The notes under the pieces: generated by a model
The model's input: the letters and a program-made list of their open reading frames with translations, nothing else
The model's database searches: none
What the model was told of the DNA's origin: nothing
Position numbers and translations under genes: made by a program
In this document: positions 1 to 7,687 of the stretch, one piece after another
Layout: each line of letters opens with the position of its first letter
Numbering within the stretch: the stretch's first letter is position 1
NCBI GenBank assembly: GCA_007753675.1
Contig: CP036432.1
Coordinates: 1,586,394 to 1,650,393, forward strand
Source: Stieleria magnilauensis
GTDB lineage: Bacteria > Planctomycetota > Planctomycetia > Pirellulales > Pirellulaceae
Length of the DNA stretch: 64,000 bases
Direction of reading: 5' to 3'

Positions 1-1
1 C

Positions 2-382
2 GGCAACTCGGGCGTCATGTTCCGGGCCCAGACCAAACCCGGAAAAAACGGTGAGACGGTGTTCGGCCCACAAGCCGAGATGGAAGGGATCAGCGGAGAC
101 CGATTCTGGAACGGCGGCATCTACGGCCAAAGTTGCGGCGGTTACTTCTATCCCGTCTGGTTGACCGAACACAAACAGGCCCGCGCCGCCCTGGATCGCG
201 AGGGTTGGAACCGGTTGACGATCTCCGCCAAAGGCAACGTGATCAAAACGTGGGTCAACGGAGTCCCGGTCGCGCACTGGATCGACGACGGAACCTACGC
301 ACAGGGTTTCTTTGGTTTGCAGATCCACAAGGGCGCCAAAGGCATCGTGCACTGGAAAGGCATTCGCGTCAAAGAGCTGTAA
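2..382 (+). CDS. 3-keto-disaccharide hydrolase (DUF1080) domain protein, 3' part
   Basis: The 5' part lies outside the window; the frame is open from base 2 and ends at TAA 380-382. The visible 126 residues show the end of a DUF1080 (3-keto-disaccharide hydrolase, concanavalin-like) beta-sandwich: NSGVMFRAQ near the start, a GGIYGQ segment, WNRLTISAKGN and TWVNGVPVAHW strands, and a closing GFFGLQIHKG / WKGIRVKEL. These are the conserved elements of the domain, which is very abundant in Planctomycetes and usually belongs to secreted or membrane-anchored sugar-degrading proteins. No signal peptide or N-terminal domain can be judged. The gene is convergent with the HTTM gene, and a perfect inverted repeat lies between the two. 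The domain call is secure; the substrate is not. Confidence 0.85.
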   Translation, partial: GNSGVMFRAQTKPGKNGETVFGPQAEMEGISGDRFWNGGIYGQSCGGYFYPVWLTEHKQARAALDREGWNRLTISAKGNVIKTWVNGVPVAHWIDDGTYAQGFFGLQIHKGAKGIVHWKGIRVKEL

Positions 383-447
383 TCGGCAACATCGATTGCA
401 GTTTACCTGCCACCAGTATTCCGCCGCACCTTGGTTTTCGGGTAGGC

Positions 448-517
448 GGTAGTGGACGAGGCGACGAGTCCTTGCCAATATGCCGACTACAGAGGACTCG
501 TCGCCTCGTCCACTACC
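448..517. repeat. Family A palindromic repeat, simple form
   Basis: Two 24-bp arms at 448-471 and 494-517 are perfect inverted copies (core GTGGACGAGGCGACGAG) around a 22-bp loop. The element lies between two convergent genes, 66 nt after the DUF1080 stop and 80 nt before the HTTM gene's stop. A transcript from either strand would fold into a 24-bp stem, so it could end or protect both messages. The same arms recur at 4765-4995 and 26188-26336. Confidence 0.9.
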
Positions 518-596
518 AGAAAATTGAGGGCCCTGCACTGCTGACGGGCGACTGGCCGATAGGTACTGGCCGCTGGCGTGTTTCTCCACGTTCTGT

Positions 597-2111
597 TCAA
601 GGCGATTGCGCGGCCCGCTGCTGCTCGCCCAAACGGTCGAACTCGGCTTCGGCTTCACTCGGCCGCATCGAGCGAAGCTCGCCGAACGTCGCCGGCAGTT
701 CGGTCTGTTGCCACCACTGGTCAAACGGAACCCGCCACGGTTCTGCCGGCAACGGCCCTGGGTCTTGCATCACCCAGTCGTCCGAAAACCAGCCCCGATC
801 GACCTGAGTCAAATCAACCGTCGGGTCGACCAGCGGTCGGGCGGGGCGTCCGTTGAGTGAGACGAGATGCAAGGCATAAACCTTGCACTCCGGCTGGCCC
901 ATCTGGGCGGCGAGGGATTGCAGATGCAGCGCCGCCTGGCGGACCAGTTCAGGATCGCGCGGTGCGCGGAGGATTTGGTTCGGCGTCATCACGATCTTGG
1001 CCGGCACGATCAAATAGTCGTCCTCGGTTTGCATCCTAAACCACAGCAAACAGTCTTTGTGACGCAGCATCATCCGCCAAGCAAACCGCTGGCCCCGCTC
1101 ATTCCAGCTCGGATTGCCGGGTAACACCCAAGGTCGAATCGGCAGCAGCAGCTGAATCACGACGTAAACAACCGCCAGCCGGATTGCGACGCGGTGAGCG
1201 CCCGAAACGGGACGGTCCGGCTGAGCGGTTTCGACGCTGCTGCCGCCCCCGCTGCTTCCCAGCACACCCCGGAAACGCTGCAGCACCTGGGGGACAAACG
1301 AAACCGGAAAGAACACGTACAGCGTCGCCAACATGAACCACGGAAAGACGCCGATTCTAAAGATGGTGGCATTGGTCAGGTGGAACACCAACGCGGCCAC
1401 CACCGCCAGCGGGCGTGTCTTGTTCCACATCAACGCCGGGACAATCGATAAATCAAATAGCAAACCTCCCCAAGCCATCACAAACGCCGCTCCGGGCAGT
1501 TGGAACAGCGTTCCGATCACCGGTGTGTCGAGCCGCGCATGGACGAACAGGTCTGCCGGTTGGCCGGCCAGCCAATCGGAATCGAGCTTGGCGATTCCGC
1601 CGAACACATACGGAAGCCCGAGCTGAAATCGAACCAGCCACCACTGCCACAGACGCATGCCGGCATCGCCGGCGTCCCGCCGGAATAGCAGACGGTCCAG
1701 CGAGAGCACGCGACCACAAGGCAGAAAACAGCACAGCAGCGCGGTGCAGGCCAGCAGGTAGTCGTGGTTGTTGTAGATCTGGCGTTCGACCAACAACACA
1801 TACGTCATCGTGGCGGCCAGGACGGCGGCGCTGAATCGGGTCAGAAACCCCAGCGCGAATGCGATCGCCGCGCCGCGTGCGATCTGAAAATGCCACCAGA
1901 TCCCATTGCCCGGCCAAAGATTCACCCACTCGAACCCAGCGTACTTGAACAACACCGTGGGCTGGACGAACAGAATCCGCCAGCGGTCATCGGCCAGATA
2001 GTCGGTCGCCCAAAACCAAAAGGTCACGCCGAGGATCAAACGCAAAACGGCCAGCGGACTTGCATCCACCGGCCGCATTCCATCGAGTTCACGAAGCGGT
2101 TGAATCGACAT
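597..2111 (-). CDS. HTTM domain membrane protein (vitamin K-dependent gamma-carboxylase-like)
   Basis: 504 aa. The N-terminal two thirds consist of several hydrophobic helices in the pattern of the HTTM / VKGC-like family: ASPLAVLRLILGVTFWFW in helix 1, then FVQPTVLFKYAGFEWV, a short loop and further helices (NNHDYLLACTALLCCFLP, VRFQLGLPYVFGGIAKL, FHLTNATIFRIGVFPWFM). The KLDSDWLAGQP segment after helix 4 is typical of the family. After the last helix (AIRLAVVYVVIQLLLPIRPW) about 170 residues form a soluble domain with WNERGQRFAWRMMLR, the usual lumenal part. The family resembles gamma-glutamyl carboxylase, but in most bacteria the reaction is unknown. The start at 2111 is 37 nt after the stop of the Met/Asp-rich gene on the same strand, so the two are probably cotranscribed. 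Confidence 0.85.
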   Translation of the reverse strand: MSIQPLRELDGMRPVDASPLAVLRLILGVTFWFWATDYLADDRWRILFVQPTVLFKYAGFEWVNLWPGNGIWWHFQIARGAAIAFALGFLTRFSAAVLAATMTYVLLVERQIYNNHDYLLACTALLCCFLPCGRVLSLDRLLFRRDAGDAGMRLWQWWLVRFQLGLPYVFGGIAKLDSDWLAGQPADLFVHARLDTPVIGTLFQLPGAAFVMAWGGLLFDLSIVPALMWNKTRPLAVVAALVFHLTNATIFRIGVFPWFMLATLYVFFPVSFVPQVLQRFRGVLGSSGGGSSVETAQPDRPVSGAHRVAIRLAVVYVVIQLLLPIRPWVLPGNPSWNERGQRFAWRMMLRHKDCLLWFRMQTEDDYLIVPAKIVMTPNQILRAPRDPELVRQAALHLQSLAAQMGQPECKVYALHLVSLNGRPARPLVDPTVDLTQVDRGWFSDDWVMQDPGPLPAEPWRVPFDQWWQQTELPATFGELRSMRPSEAEAEFDRLGEQQRAAQSP

Positions 2112-2148
2112 GGCAGGACGTCAAAAGCGCTCGTCTCTTGCCGGATTC

Positions 2149-3909
2149 CTAGTTGAGCAGCGCGTCCATATCCGCAGGCACGGTTGCCGCCGGTGGTGCC
2201 GCCGGAGCCGGCTCGGCGTCGGCAGGTGGTTCGCTGCCGGCGGGTGCTTCGGCGTCCGCGGCCGGATCGAGGGGATTACCGAAACGGAAAACGGGAGCGT
2301 TGGTCGAGGCCCGTTTCGAAACCGATTTCCCCTCGGCAAGTGCCTCCAGCGTTGCGACCTGTTCTTGCAGCGCGGTGACATATTTCTTGCGGGTGTCCAG
2401 CGTGCTGTCATTCAACTGGCCGGTCACTTCGAACAGTGACGTCAGCCATTGCTTGGTCGCGGCGAGGGCGTCGGCGGGGGCCGAAGCCATCAAGCCACCG
2501 GTCGCTTGGATCGATTCAACATCTTCGACGACTTTTCCTTGACCGGTGACGCCCAACAACACTTGCTGCAGGACGTGATTGAGTTTTTTCCGGCTCGCGA
2601 CAATCTCGGCGGGCTGAGGTTTGGCAGCCAATGGACGCATGCCCATGCCCATCATGCTCATCCCCATCATCTCATCCATGCCTTCCATTTCTCCCATGCC
2701 CATGTCCATGTCCATGTCCATCTCCATTTCCATTCCGTACATGTCATCCATCTCCATCATCGATTCACCTCGCATGCCGGGGACAGCGGGCACCTTCTCG
2801 TTGGGATCTTTGGTCTCCTTCAAGAAGCTCTCCGGGGCGGCAGGTTGACGGACGCCTTGAGTGGTCGTGGTTTTGTCCAATTTGGCCAACCGCGCCAGTT
2901 CGGCTTGGTAGGCAGCTAAAACGCGTTTGGACCATTGCTTCAACACCTCTTGGGTTTCCACGTCGCCTTCGGGCATCTTGCCGGGAAGCCGGGCGATGGC
3001 GGCGGCGGAATGAAGCGCGATCAGATTCGGTTTGTCTTCGTTGGTGCTGATGCTGACGAATTGCTTGCCCAAGGATGCGTCGGTGCTCATCTGTGTCAGA
3101 ATGCTCACCGCGTACCGCTGTAAGAACGCATGTGCCAATTCGTCGCGCCCGGTGGGCGGATCTGACTCAAGCAACTGAGTCATCGACTGGGTCAACTGGT
3201 CTTTGACCCCCACAAGTGTCGGATCGTTGGATGGCGAGTAGCGGACGTACCGTTCGATGCCCTGCAGCGCCGCGGCGCGGACGCCGTCGGGGTTGTTGGC
3301 ATCGTCGTAAATCGTTTTCAGATCCGTCAACACGAACGAGTAGGGCCGCGGGACCCCGCCGCGTTGTGCCGGGGGACGCGCCAGTCTGGCGATGAATTGA
3401 ATCGCATTGATCCGCGCCGCGGGCTGGTAATTCCCCATCGCGACGGGCTTGAGCCCGCCGTAGAGCCACCTCATCACGTTGCCGGCACCGGGCGTCTGAG
3501 ACCGAACCGCGCTGTCCATCACCGCGCGAACGTGTCCCATCACGTCATTGATTTGATGCGTGGCATCGGGCTGCGTGATCTTGGCCGGTACGTACTGCTG
3601 GAAGTACCGCTGCACGACCGCCAATTTATTCTGCGAAAAACCGCTCAGATCGCGTGACGTCGCATAGGTTCTCGCTTCCCGTTGAACGGTCGCCAAATTG
3701 TCGTCGATCAGCGGTTCGACATCGAGCACATCGTACTTGGCCGCTTGGCCCGACGCGGTCGCTGCGACGATCCCGGCGGCGGCCAACGCGACGAACAATG
3801 CCAAAGCACGAATCCCTAGCTGTTTTCGACGCAATTCGGTCTGCGGAACCGACGCCGCGACCGCTCGAGATGGGTCAGGGTTGATGGTGGCACGTTGAGT
3901 TCGTGTCAT
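2149..3909 (-). CDS. Hypothetical membrane-anchored protein with Met/Asp/Glu-rich segment
   Basis: 586 aa, no known family recognised. Residues about 32-55 (LGIRALALFVALAAAGIVAA) form one N-terminal membrane anchor or uncleaved signal. The rest is predominantly helical, Ala-rich and reads like stacked helical repeats (AARINAIQFIARLA, VRAAALQGIERYVRY, ALHSAAAIARLPGK). About residues 380-427 is a striking low-complexity run dominated by Met with Asp, Glu and Gly (EMEMDMDMDMGMGEM). The C terminus is Ala/Pro-rich. It is the first gene of a two-gene minus-strand unit with the HTTM gene. The Met/acid tract could bind soft metals such as copper or be a flexible spacer; neither is shown. The ATG at 3909 fits, since the membrane helix follows closely. 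Confidence 0.75.
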   Translation of the reverse strand: MTRTQRATINPDPSRAVAASVPQTELRRKQLGIRALALFVALAAAGIVAATASGQAAKYDVLDVEPLIDDNLATVQREARTYATSRDLSGFSQNKLAVVQRYFQQYVPAKITQPDATHQINDVMGHVRAVMDSAVRSQTPGAGNVMRWLYGGLKPVAMGNYQPAARINAIQFIARLARPPAQRGGVPRPYSFVLTDLKTIYDDANNPDGVRAAALQGIERYVRYSPSNDPTLVGVKDQLTQSMTQLLESDPPTGRDELAHAFLQRYAVSILTQMSTDASLGKQFVSISTNEDKPNLIALHSAAAIARLPGKMPEGDVETQEVLKQWSKRVLAAYQAELARLAKLDKTTTTQGVRQPAAPESFLKETKDPNEKVPAVPGMRGESMMEMDDMYGMEMEMDMDMDMGMGEMEGMDEMMGMSMMGMGMRPLAAKPQPAEIVASRKKLNHVLQQVLLGVTGQGKVVEDVESIQATGGLMASAPADALAATKQWLTSLFEVTGQLNDSTLDTRKKYVTALQEQVATLEALAEGKSVSKRASTNAPVFRFGNPLDPAADAEAPAGSEPPADAEPAPAAPPAATVPADMDALLN

Positions 3910-4133
3910 GACGAATCCGTTGTTATGTGTTGAGCAGACGGTTGAGCAGACGGAGGCAGAAGAGAGAAAAAAGGTCGCGAGTCGATGGGCATCCGGCCGA
4001 AGGCGAGTCTGCTTTTACTCCGCGACGCATCATTATCCTATGGTTAAACGAAGCTCGTCAAACAAAATTAGAGAGCAATTGCACCATCGGATGCCAAATT
4101 TGGCGAATTTCACGGTTGCCGCCCAAAATGCAG

Positions 4134-4208
4134 TACCCCCTGCTCGATTTGAACGAGCGTTTCCAGGCGGAAAGCCTGACGTCCTAGGCCAAACTAGACG
4201 AAGGGGGC
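4134..4208 (-). tRNA. tRNA-Glu (anticodon TTC)
   Basis: Read on the minus strand: acceptor arm GCCCCCT pairs with AGGGGGT (first pair is a G-U wobble), a D arm with the GTCTAG...CTAGGAC signature typical of tRNA-Glu, an anticodon arm TCAGG-CTTTCCG-CCTGG giving anticodon TTC, and a T arm GCTCG-TTCAAAT-CGAGC with perfect pairing. The discriminator is A and CCA is not encoded. It stands alone in the 598-bp gap between the Met/Asp-rich gene and the GYF gene. I see no other gene in the flanks (3910-4133 and 4209-4507) and no clear terminator downstream. Confidence 0.93.
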
Positions 4209-4223
4209 CAAGGCGAGTCGCTC

Positions 4224-4229
4224 ACTATA
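4224..4229 (-). promoter_or_regulatory. Possible -10 box for tRNA-Glu
   Basis: On the minus strand TATAGT lies 15 nt upstream of the mature tRNA 5' end, a suitable place for a -10 element. No convincing -35 box is visible at the usual 17-nt distance, so this rests on position and one hexamer only. Confidence 0.3.
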
Positions 4230-4507
4230 GTTGTTGCGAAAGATCTTGCCATCGGAGGTTGACGAACCCCCGTCTGCCGAGGTAATTGCGTGCCATATCG
4301 CACCGGGTGCACCAAAAAACTTCACTTTGCCGTATTCCGCCCCATTAATTGGCGCGCACTGTGCGGTTACTCTTCGTTAAACTGTAGCTTCGGTGGAGAA
4401 AGCGACGATGGTGATGTGGGACAGAGGGAGGAAAAACGACACACGCTGCCAAGTTCATGAGAGGCTCTCTCCCCAACTCTTTTCTTTTTTCGAAGGTGGC
4501 GATCGAG

Positions 4508-4744
4508 ATGTCAACTCAATGGTTTTATATGGCGAGCGGCTGGATCCGAAAGGCTCGGCGCATCGGCCCCATCTCTGAAGCCGACCTGCTGAACCGAATC
4601 GACAAGGGACAAATTGATCCGTCGACACTTGTTCAGAGTAGCAAGACACGCAACAAGTGGATTCCAATGAATAAAGTCGGCCCGGCGATGGAACATTGGC
4701 GACGCAGCCATCCGGAGGACTCCGGCAAGAAAGCGGCTCAGTAA
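4508..4744 (+). CDS. Small GYF_2-type domain protein
   Basis: 78 aa from ATG 4508. The open frame extends upstream to 4457, but translation from 4508 (MSTQWFYMASG) gives exactly the domain. The pattern WFYMASGWIRKARRIGPIS, then EADLLNRIDKGQIDPSTLVQ and KWIPMNKV matches the GYF_2 fold: an aromatic start, GP[IV]S, a helix, then a 'tolvW' segment. This domain is common in planctomycete proteins as a small protein-interaction or membrane-adjacent module. Here it stands alone, with no membrane helix. It is followed by the family A repeat array and then by the DUF4129-type gene on the same strand. Partners are unknown. Confidence 0.75.
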   Translation: MSTQWFYMASGWIRKARRIGPISEADLLNRIDKGQIDPSTLVQSSKTRNKWIPMNKVGPAMEHWRRSHPEDSGKKAAQ

Positions 4745-4764
4745 CGTTTGCGTCCCCCGGCCAG

Positions 4765-4995
4765 GCGGTAGTGGACGAGGCGACGAGTCCGTGCCAGCGG
4801 CTACGCGGTAGTGGACGAGGCGACGAGTCCGTGCCAGCGGCTACGCGGTAGTAAACGAGGCGACGAGTCCGTGCCAGCGGCTAGGCGGTAGTGGACGAGG
4901 CGACGAGTCCGTGCCAATATGCCGACTGCAGAGGACTCGTCGCCTCGTCCACTACCGGAACATTGAGCAGAGGACTCGTCGCCTCGTCCACTACC
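4765..4995. repeat. Family A repeat array: four direct 40-bp units plus two inverted arms
   Basis: Units beginning GCGGTAGTGGACGAGG start at 4765, 4805, 4845 and 4885, an exact 40-bp period; the third has two changes (GTAAACGAGG). Inverted arms follow at 4933-4956 and 4972-4995. The fourth direct unit and the first inverted arm form the same hairpin as at 448-517, so the array looks like a single palindrome amplified on both sides. An in-frame GTG inside the fourth unit (4891) makes the repeat look like the N terminus of the next gene. Confidence 0.92.
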
Positions 4996-5073
4996 GGAAA
5001 ATTGAATCCCGCTCCAATCTTGAATTCTGACGAAGGACTCTCGCGGTCCAGGTCATCACAGAGTTTCAATCCC

Positions 5074-7119
5074 TTGGCCAGTCGTCCCCAACCCGCAGAC
5101 TATGCCGCCATCGGCGTCGGACCGGTGCTGATCTTCTTGATGATCAGTAGCCTGGCAAACTTCTTCGTCTCGCTGCTCTACGATGGCAACTTCTCCGATC
5201 GTATTTTCTATCTGATCCTGATGTACACGATGGGCTCGGTCGCGCTGGCCCGAATGGTTATCGAAGAGAGCCGAGCCTATTCGGCGGGCTACGCCATGGC
5301 CCTGGGCGCGGCCATGGTGTTTGTCATGACCGGCTTTGTCGGGTCGATGTTCTTCTCAATCGGGCTGGTCATCCTGATCGGTTACCTCGCCGACCGCATC
5401 GTCCACGACTGCACCGTGATCGATGAATCGGTCGACGCCAGCGGCGAAGGGCTGATCGATCGCGGGTTGGACGAGGCGAGTGGCTTGTCTCGCCGAATCG
5501 CTGCGGACAACCATGACGAGCAGGCACCCGTGTCGGAGAAAGAAAGACGGCGTCGGAAATCACACCAACCCGGACGCACCGTGTTTCTGCTCGCGCTGGC
5601 GGCGTTGCCCCTGTTCGGGATCGGCCAGTTCATGCTGCAGAACAGTCCACAAGTCTGGGCGCGAGCACAGTTGATGCTGGGGCTGTATCTGTTTTCAAGT
5701 CTCTCGCTCTTGGTGACCACCAGCTTTCTGAATCTCCGTCGCTACCTGCGACAACGCGACGTGGACATGCCCGGCGATGTCACGGTGGCCTGGCTCGCCG
5801 GCGGAGTCGCCTTGATCGCGGCACTGTTGATGCTGGCGTTCCTGGCCCCCATGCCCGGTGCGGCGATCGCTAATTTTGAACTACCCAAATTCTTGAAGTC
5901 GGACCCTAAGACCGCCAGCAGCGCGGGTTGGGGCAAGGAAGCCGCGGAAAAATCGGACAACCAATCCGATGCCGAAACGAATCACGATCGCGCGCCGGGA
6001 CAAAAAGATCAGAAGGGAGCCGGCGTCAATCAAAACCGCCCCGGAGGCAAGTCAGACGGCGAGAAATCCGGCCAACAACAATCCGGCCAACAGCAATCCG
6101 GCCAACAGCAATCCGGCCAACAACAATCCGGCCAACAGCAATCTGGACAACAGCAATCTGGACAACAGCAATCTGGACAACAGCAATCTGGACAACAGCA
6201 ATCTGGACAACAGCAATCTGGACAACAGCAATCTGGACAACAGCAATCTGGACAACAGCAATCTGGACAACAGCAATCGTCTGATTCCGACGCTCAGAAA
6301 CAGTCACGATCAGCCGAATCGACCGATCGTGGCAAGCAACGAAGTGAATCGGACGGGTCACAAGCTTCATCGAAGAACGACTCGTCGCGGCGCGAAGACT
6401 CCGAGCAGTCTTCCAACGAGTCAGCGTCCAGTGAGCCCGCACCGAAGCAAGAAAATCGGTCGGAAGATCCACAGCCCGACGGGCAAACGGAATCCGAAGA
6501 ATCAGAATCCGCGGCCGAGCGAGGAGATGCGGCGGAGACATCCAGCTCGTCGTCCAGCAGTTCGATGCCGTCGCTGCCTGATGTGCTGCCCGCCGTCAGC
6601 GGTCTGTTTCGATTGCTGTTGATACTCGGGCTGTTGGCGATCGTTGCGTTCTATCTCTATCAAATGCGGGAACGGTTGGCGTTATGGTGGCAGTCGTTGT
6701 TCGGCCGCGAACGCGACGCAACCGGATTGGCGGACGCGATCGGCCCGGAAAAACTTCGCGACGCCCCTCGGCGACCATTTGCTTCGTTCCGAAATCCGAT
6801 CGGTCATGAAACCGATCCTCGGCGTGTGGTGGTGATGACCTGCCAGGCATTTGAAGCCTGGTCCCGTGAACGCGGGTTTGAGCGCAACCGTGACGAAACG
6901 TTCTCCGAGTTTGGTTTACGATTGAGGCAGGCGACGAAGCAGCGGCATGATGCGCGGGCACTGTTTGCACCGGTCGAATCCGCGACGGGCCGATTGACTG
7001 CAGCGTACGACCGGATCGTTTACGGCCGCGGCCAGGCGAGGCAAGGCGATCTCGATGCCGCCAAGGTACTGTGGAAACACATGACCAACGCCACGATCCA
7101 CGAGATGGCCGGCGCGTGA
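5074..7119 (+). CDS. DUF4129-type polytopic membrane protein with SGQQQ repeat linker
   Basis: About 681 aa from the TTG at 5074, which I prefer but cannot prove. The frame is open back to a GTG at 4891, but those residues come from the family A repeat. Six hydrophobic helices (including PVLIFLMISSLANFFVSLL, VFLLALAALPLFGIGQFML and VTVAWLAGGVALIAALLML) are followed by a long polar linker holding 14 SGQQQ units and Ser/Glu-rich sequence. A further helix (LFRLLLILGLLAIVAFYLY) and a cytoplasmic tail come next. The tail (ACQAFEAWSRERG-like start, then DETFSEFGLRLRQ and AAYDRIVYGRG) fits DUF4129, a domain found with MoxR/DUF58/transglutaminase-like genes in many bacteria. No such partner is adjacent here; the two MoxR systems lie 30 kb away. 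Function unknown, probably envelope-related. Confidence 0.75.
   Translation: MASRPQPADYAAIGVGPVLIFLMISSLANFFVSLLYDGNFSDRIFYLILMYTMGSVALARMVIEESRAYSAGYAMALGAAMVFVMTGFVGSMFFSIGLVILIGYLADRIVHDCTVIDESVDASGEGLIDRGLDEASGLSRRIAADNHDEQAPVSEKERRRRKSHQPGRTVFLLALAALPLFGIGQFMLQNSPQVWARAQLMLGLYLFSSLSLLVTTSFLNLRRYLRQRDVDMPGDVTVAWLAGGVALIAALLMLAFLAPMPGAAIANFELPKFLKSDPKTASSAGWGKEAAEKSDNQSDAETNHDRAPGQKDQKGAGVNQNRPGGKSDGEKSGQQQSGQQQSGQQQSGQQQSGQQQSGQQQSGQQQSGQQQSGQQQSGQQQSGQQQSGQQQSGQQQSGQQQSSDSDAQKQSRSAESTDRGKQRSESDGSQASSKNDSSRREDSEQSSNESASSEPAPKQENRSEDPQPDGQTESEESESAAERGDAAETSSSSSSSSMPSLPDVLPAVSGLFRLLLILGLLAIVAFYLYQMRERLALWWQSLFGRERDATGLADAIGPEKLRDAPRRPFASFRNPIGHETDPRRVVVMTCQAFEAWSRERGFERNRDETFSEFGLRLRQATKQRHDARALFAPVESATGRLTAAYDRIVYGRGQARQGDLDAAKVLWKHMTNATIHEMAGA
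6067..6276 (+). repeat. Coding repeat: 14 x 15-bp (SGQQQ)
   Basis: Fourteen consecutive 15-bp units encode SGQQQ. The first five use TCCGGCCAA and vary between CAACAA and CAGCAA; the last nine use TCTGGACAA (TCTGGACAACAGCAA) and are near-identical. The two codon styles suggest an older short array and a recent expansion of one unit. Confidence 0.95.
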
Positions 7120-7150
7120 AGCCCAATGCCGCCAAGTTAATATCAATGAT

Positions 7151-7223
7151 GGGACCCGCACGCTGGCGCGCACCGGCTGACGCCAAACGAATATCAGCCG
7201 TTTGGCGCGAGCCTGCGGGCCCC
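7151..7223. repeat. Family D palindromic repeat
   Basis: The element has the arrangement GGACCCGCACGCTGGCGCGC, ACCGGCTGA, a spacer with CAAACGA, then TCAGCCGTTTGGCGCGAG and CCTGCGGGCCCC, so the outer halves are imperfect inverted copies. It begins 31 nt after the DUF4129-type gene's stop. A copy in the opposite orientation lies at 59924-59998, also just after a gene end. Confidence 0.8.
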
Positions 7224-7687
7224 AGCACAAGGAACGAACGCCTAACCGATTGACATCATCTTCCTACCTCCAAAATTTCCCGACCCATCCACCCAGCCAC
7301 CGTGCCCCGTCAATTCGGTGAGAATCAGGGCAAGGATGGCAGAATGATACGGGGCAGAATGATGGGGTGGCGTAAGCTGGCACTGACCGGCTGATCCCAC
7401 GAAGACCCTCGCTGGACGGCGCGACTTTTTTCAAGAATCATCGTGAATCCCCATTCAAACGCAGCGACCTTCGCCTGCAGGTGGATCTCTGGCGTTTTCC
7501 ACGCTCTGGCGAACGTAGCTACGACCGTGTGAAGCATTCAATTTGAAGCATGTCACTTGCATCGCCAGTTGGCGAATCTGTGCATCGGGAATCCTCTCCG
7601 GCGCACCAATCGCGTACACTAGTCACGGTTCGGACGGGGCCGCCCCCGACTCGTCTCCCCTGCCACTTTCCCACGTCGATTTTTCGA
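7224..7687. other. Intergenic region, no gene seen
   Basis: 464 bp between the family D element and the lipoprotein start. The only structure I notice is a short direct repeat, GGCAGAATGAT at 7338-7348 and again at 7353-7363 (15-bp step). An in-frame extension of the lipoprotein gene back to 7550 looks non-coding. The promoter of the 7.7-13.7 kb unit should be here, but I cannot point to it. Confidence 0.6.

Noticed and set aside
3908..4285. 125-aa frame on the plus strand
   Set aside because: It spans the minus-strand tRNA-Glu and has no domain or ribosome-binding site.
4765..4995. CRISPR-like regular array
   Set aside because: Units are contiguous, lack unique spacers, include inverted arms, and no cas gene is nearby.
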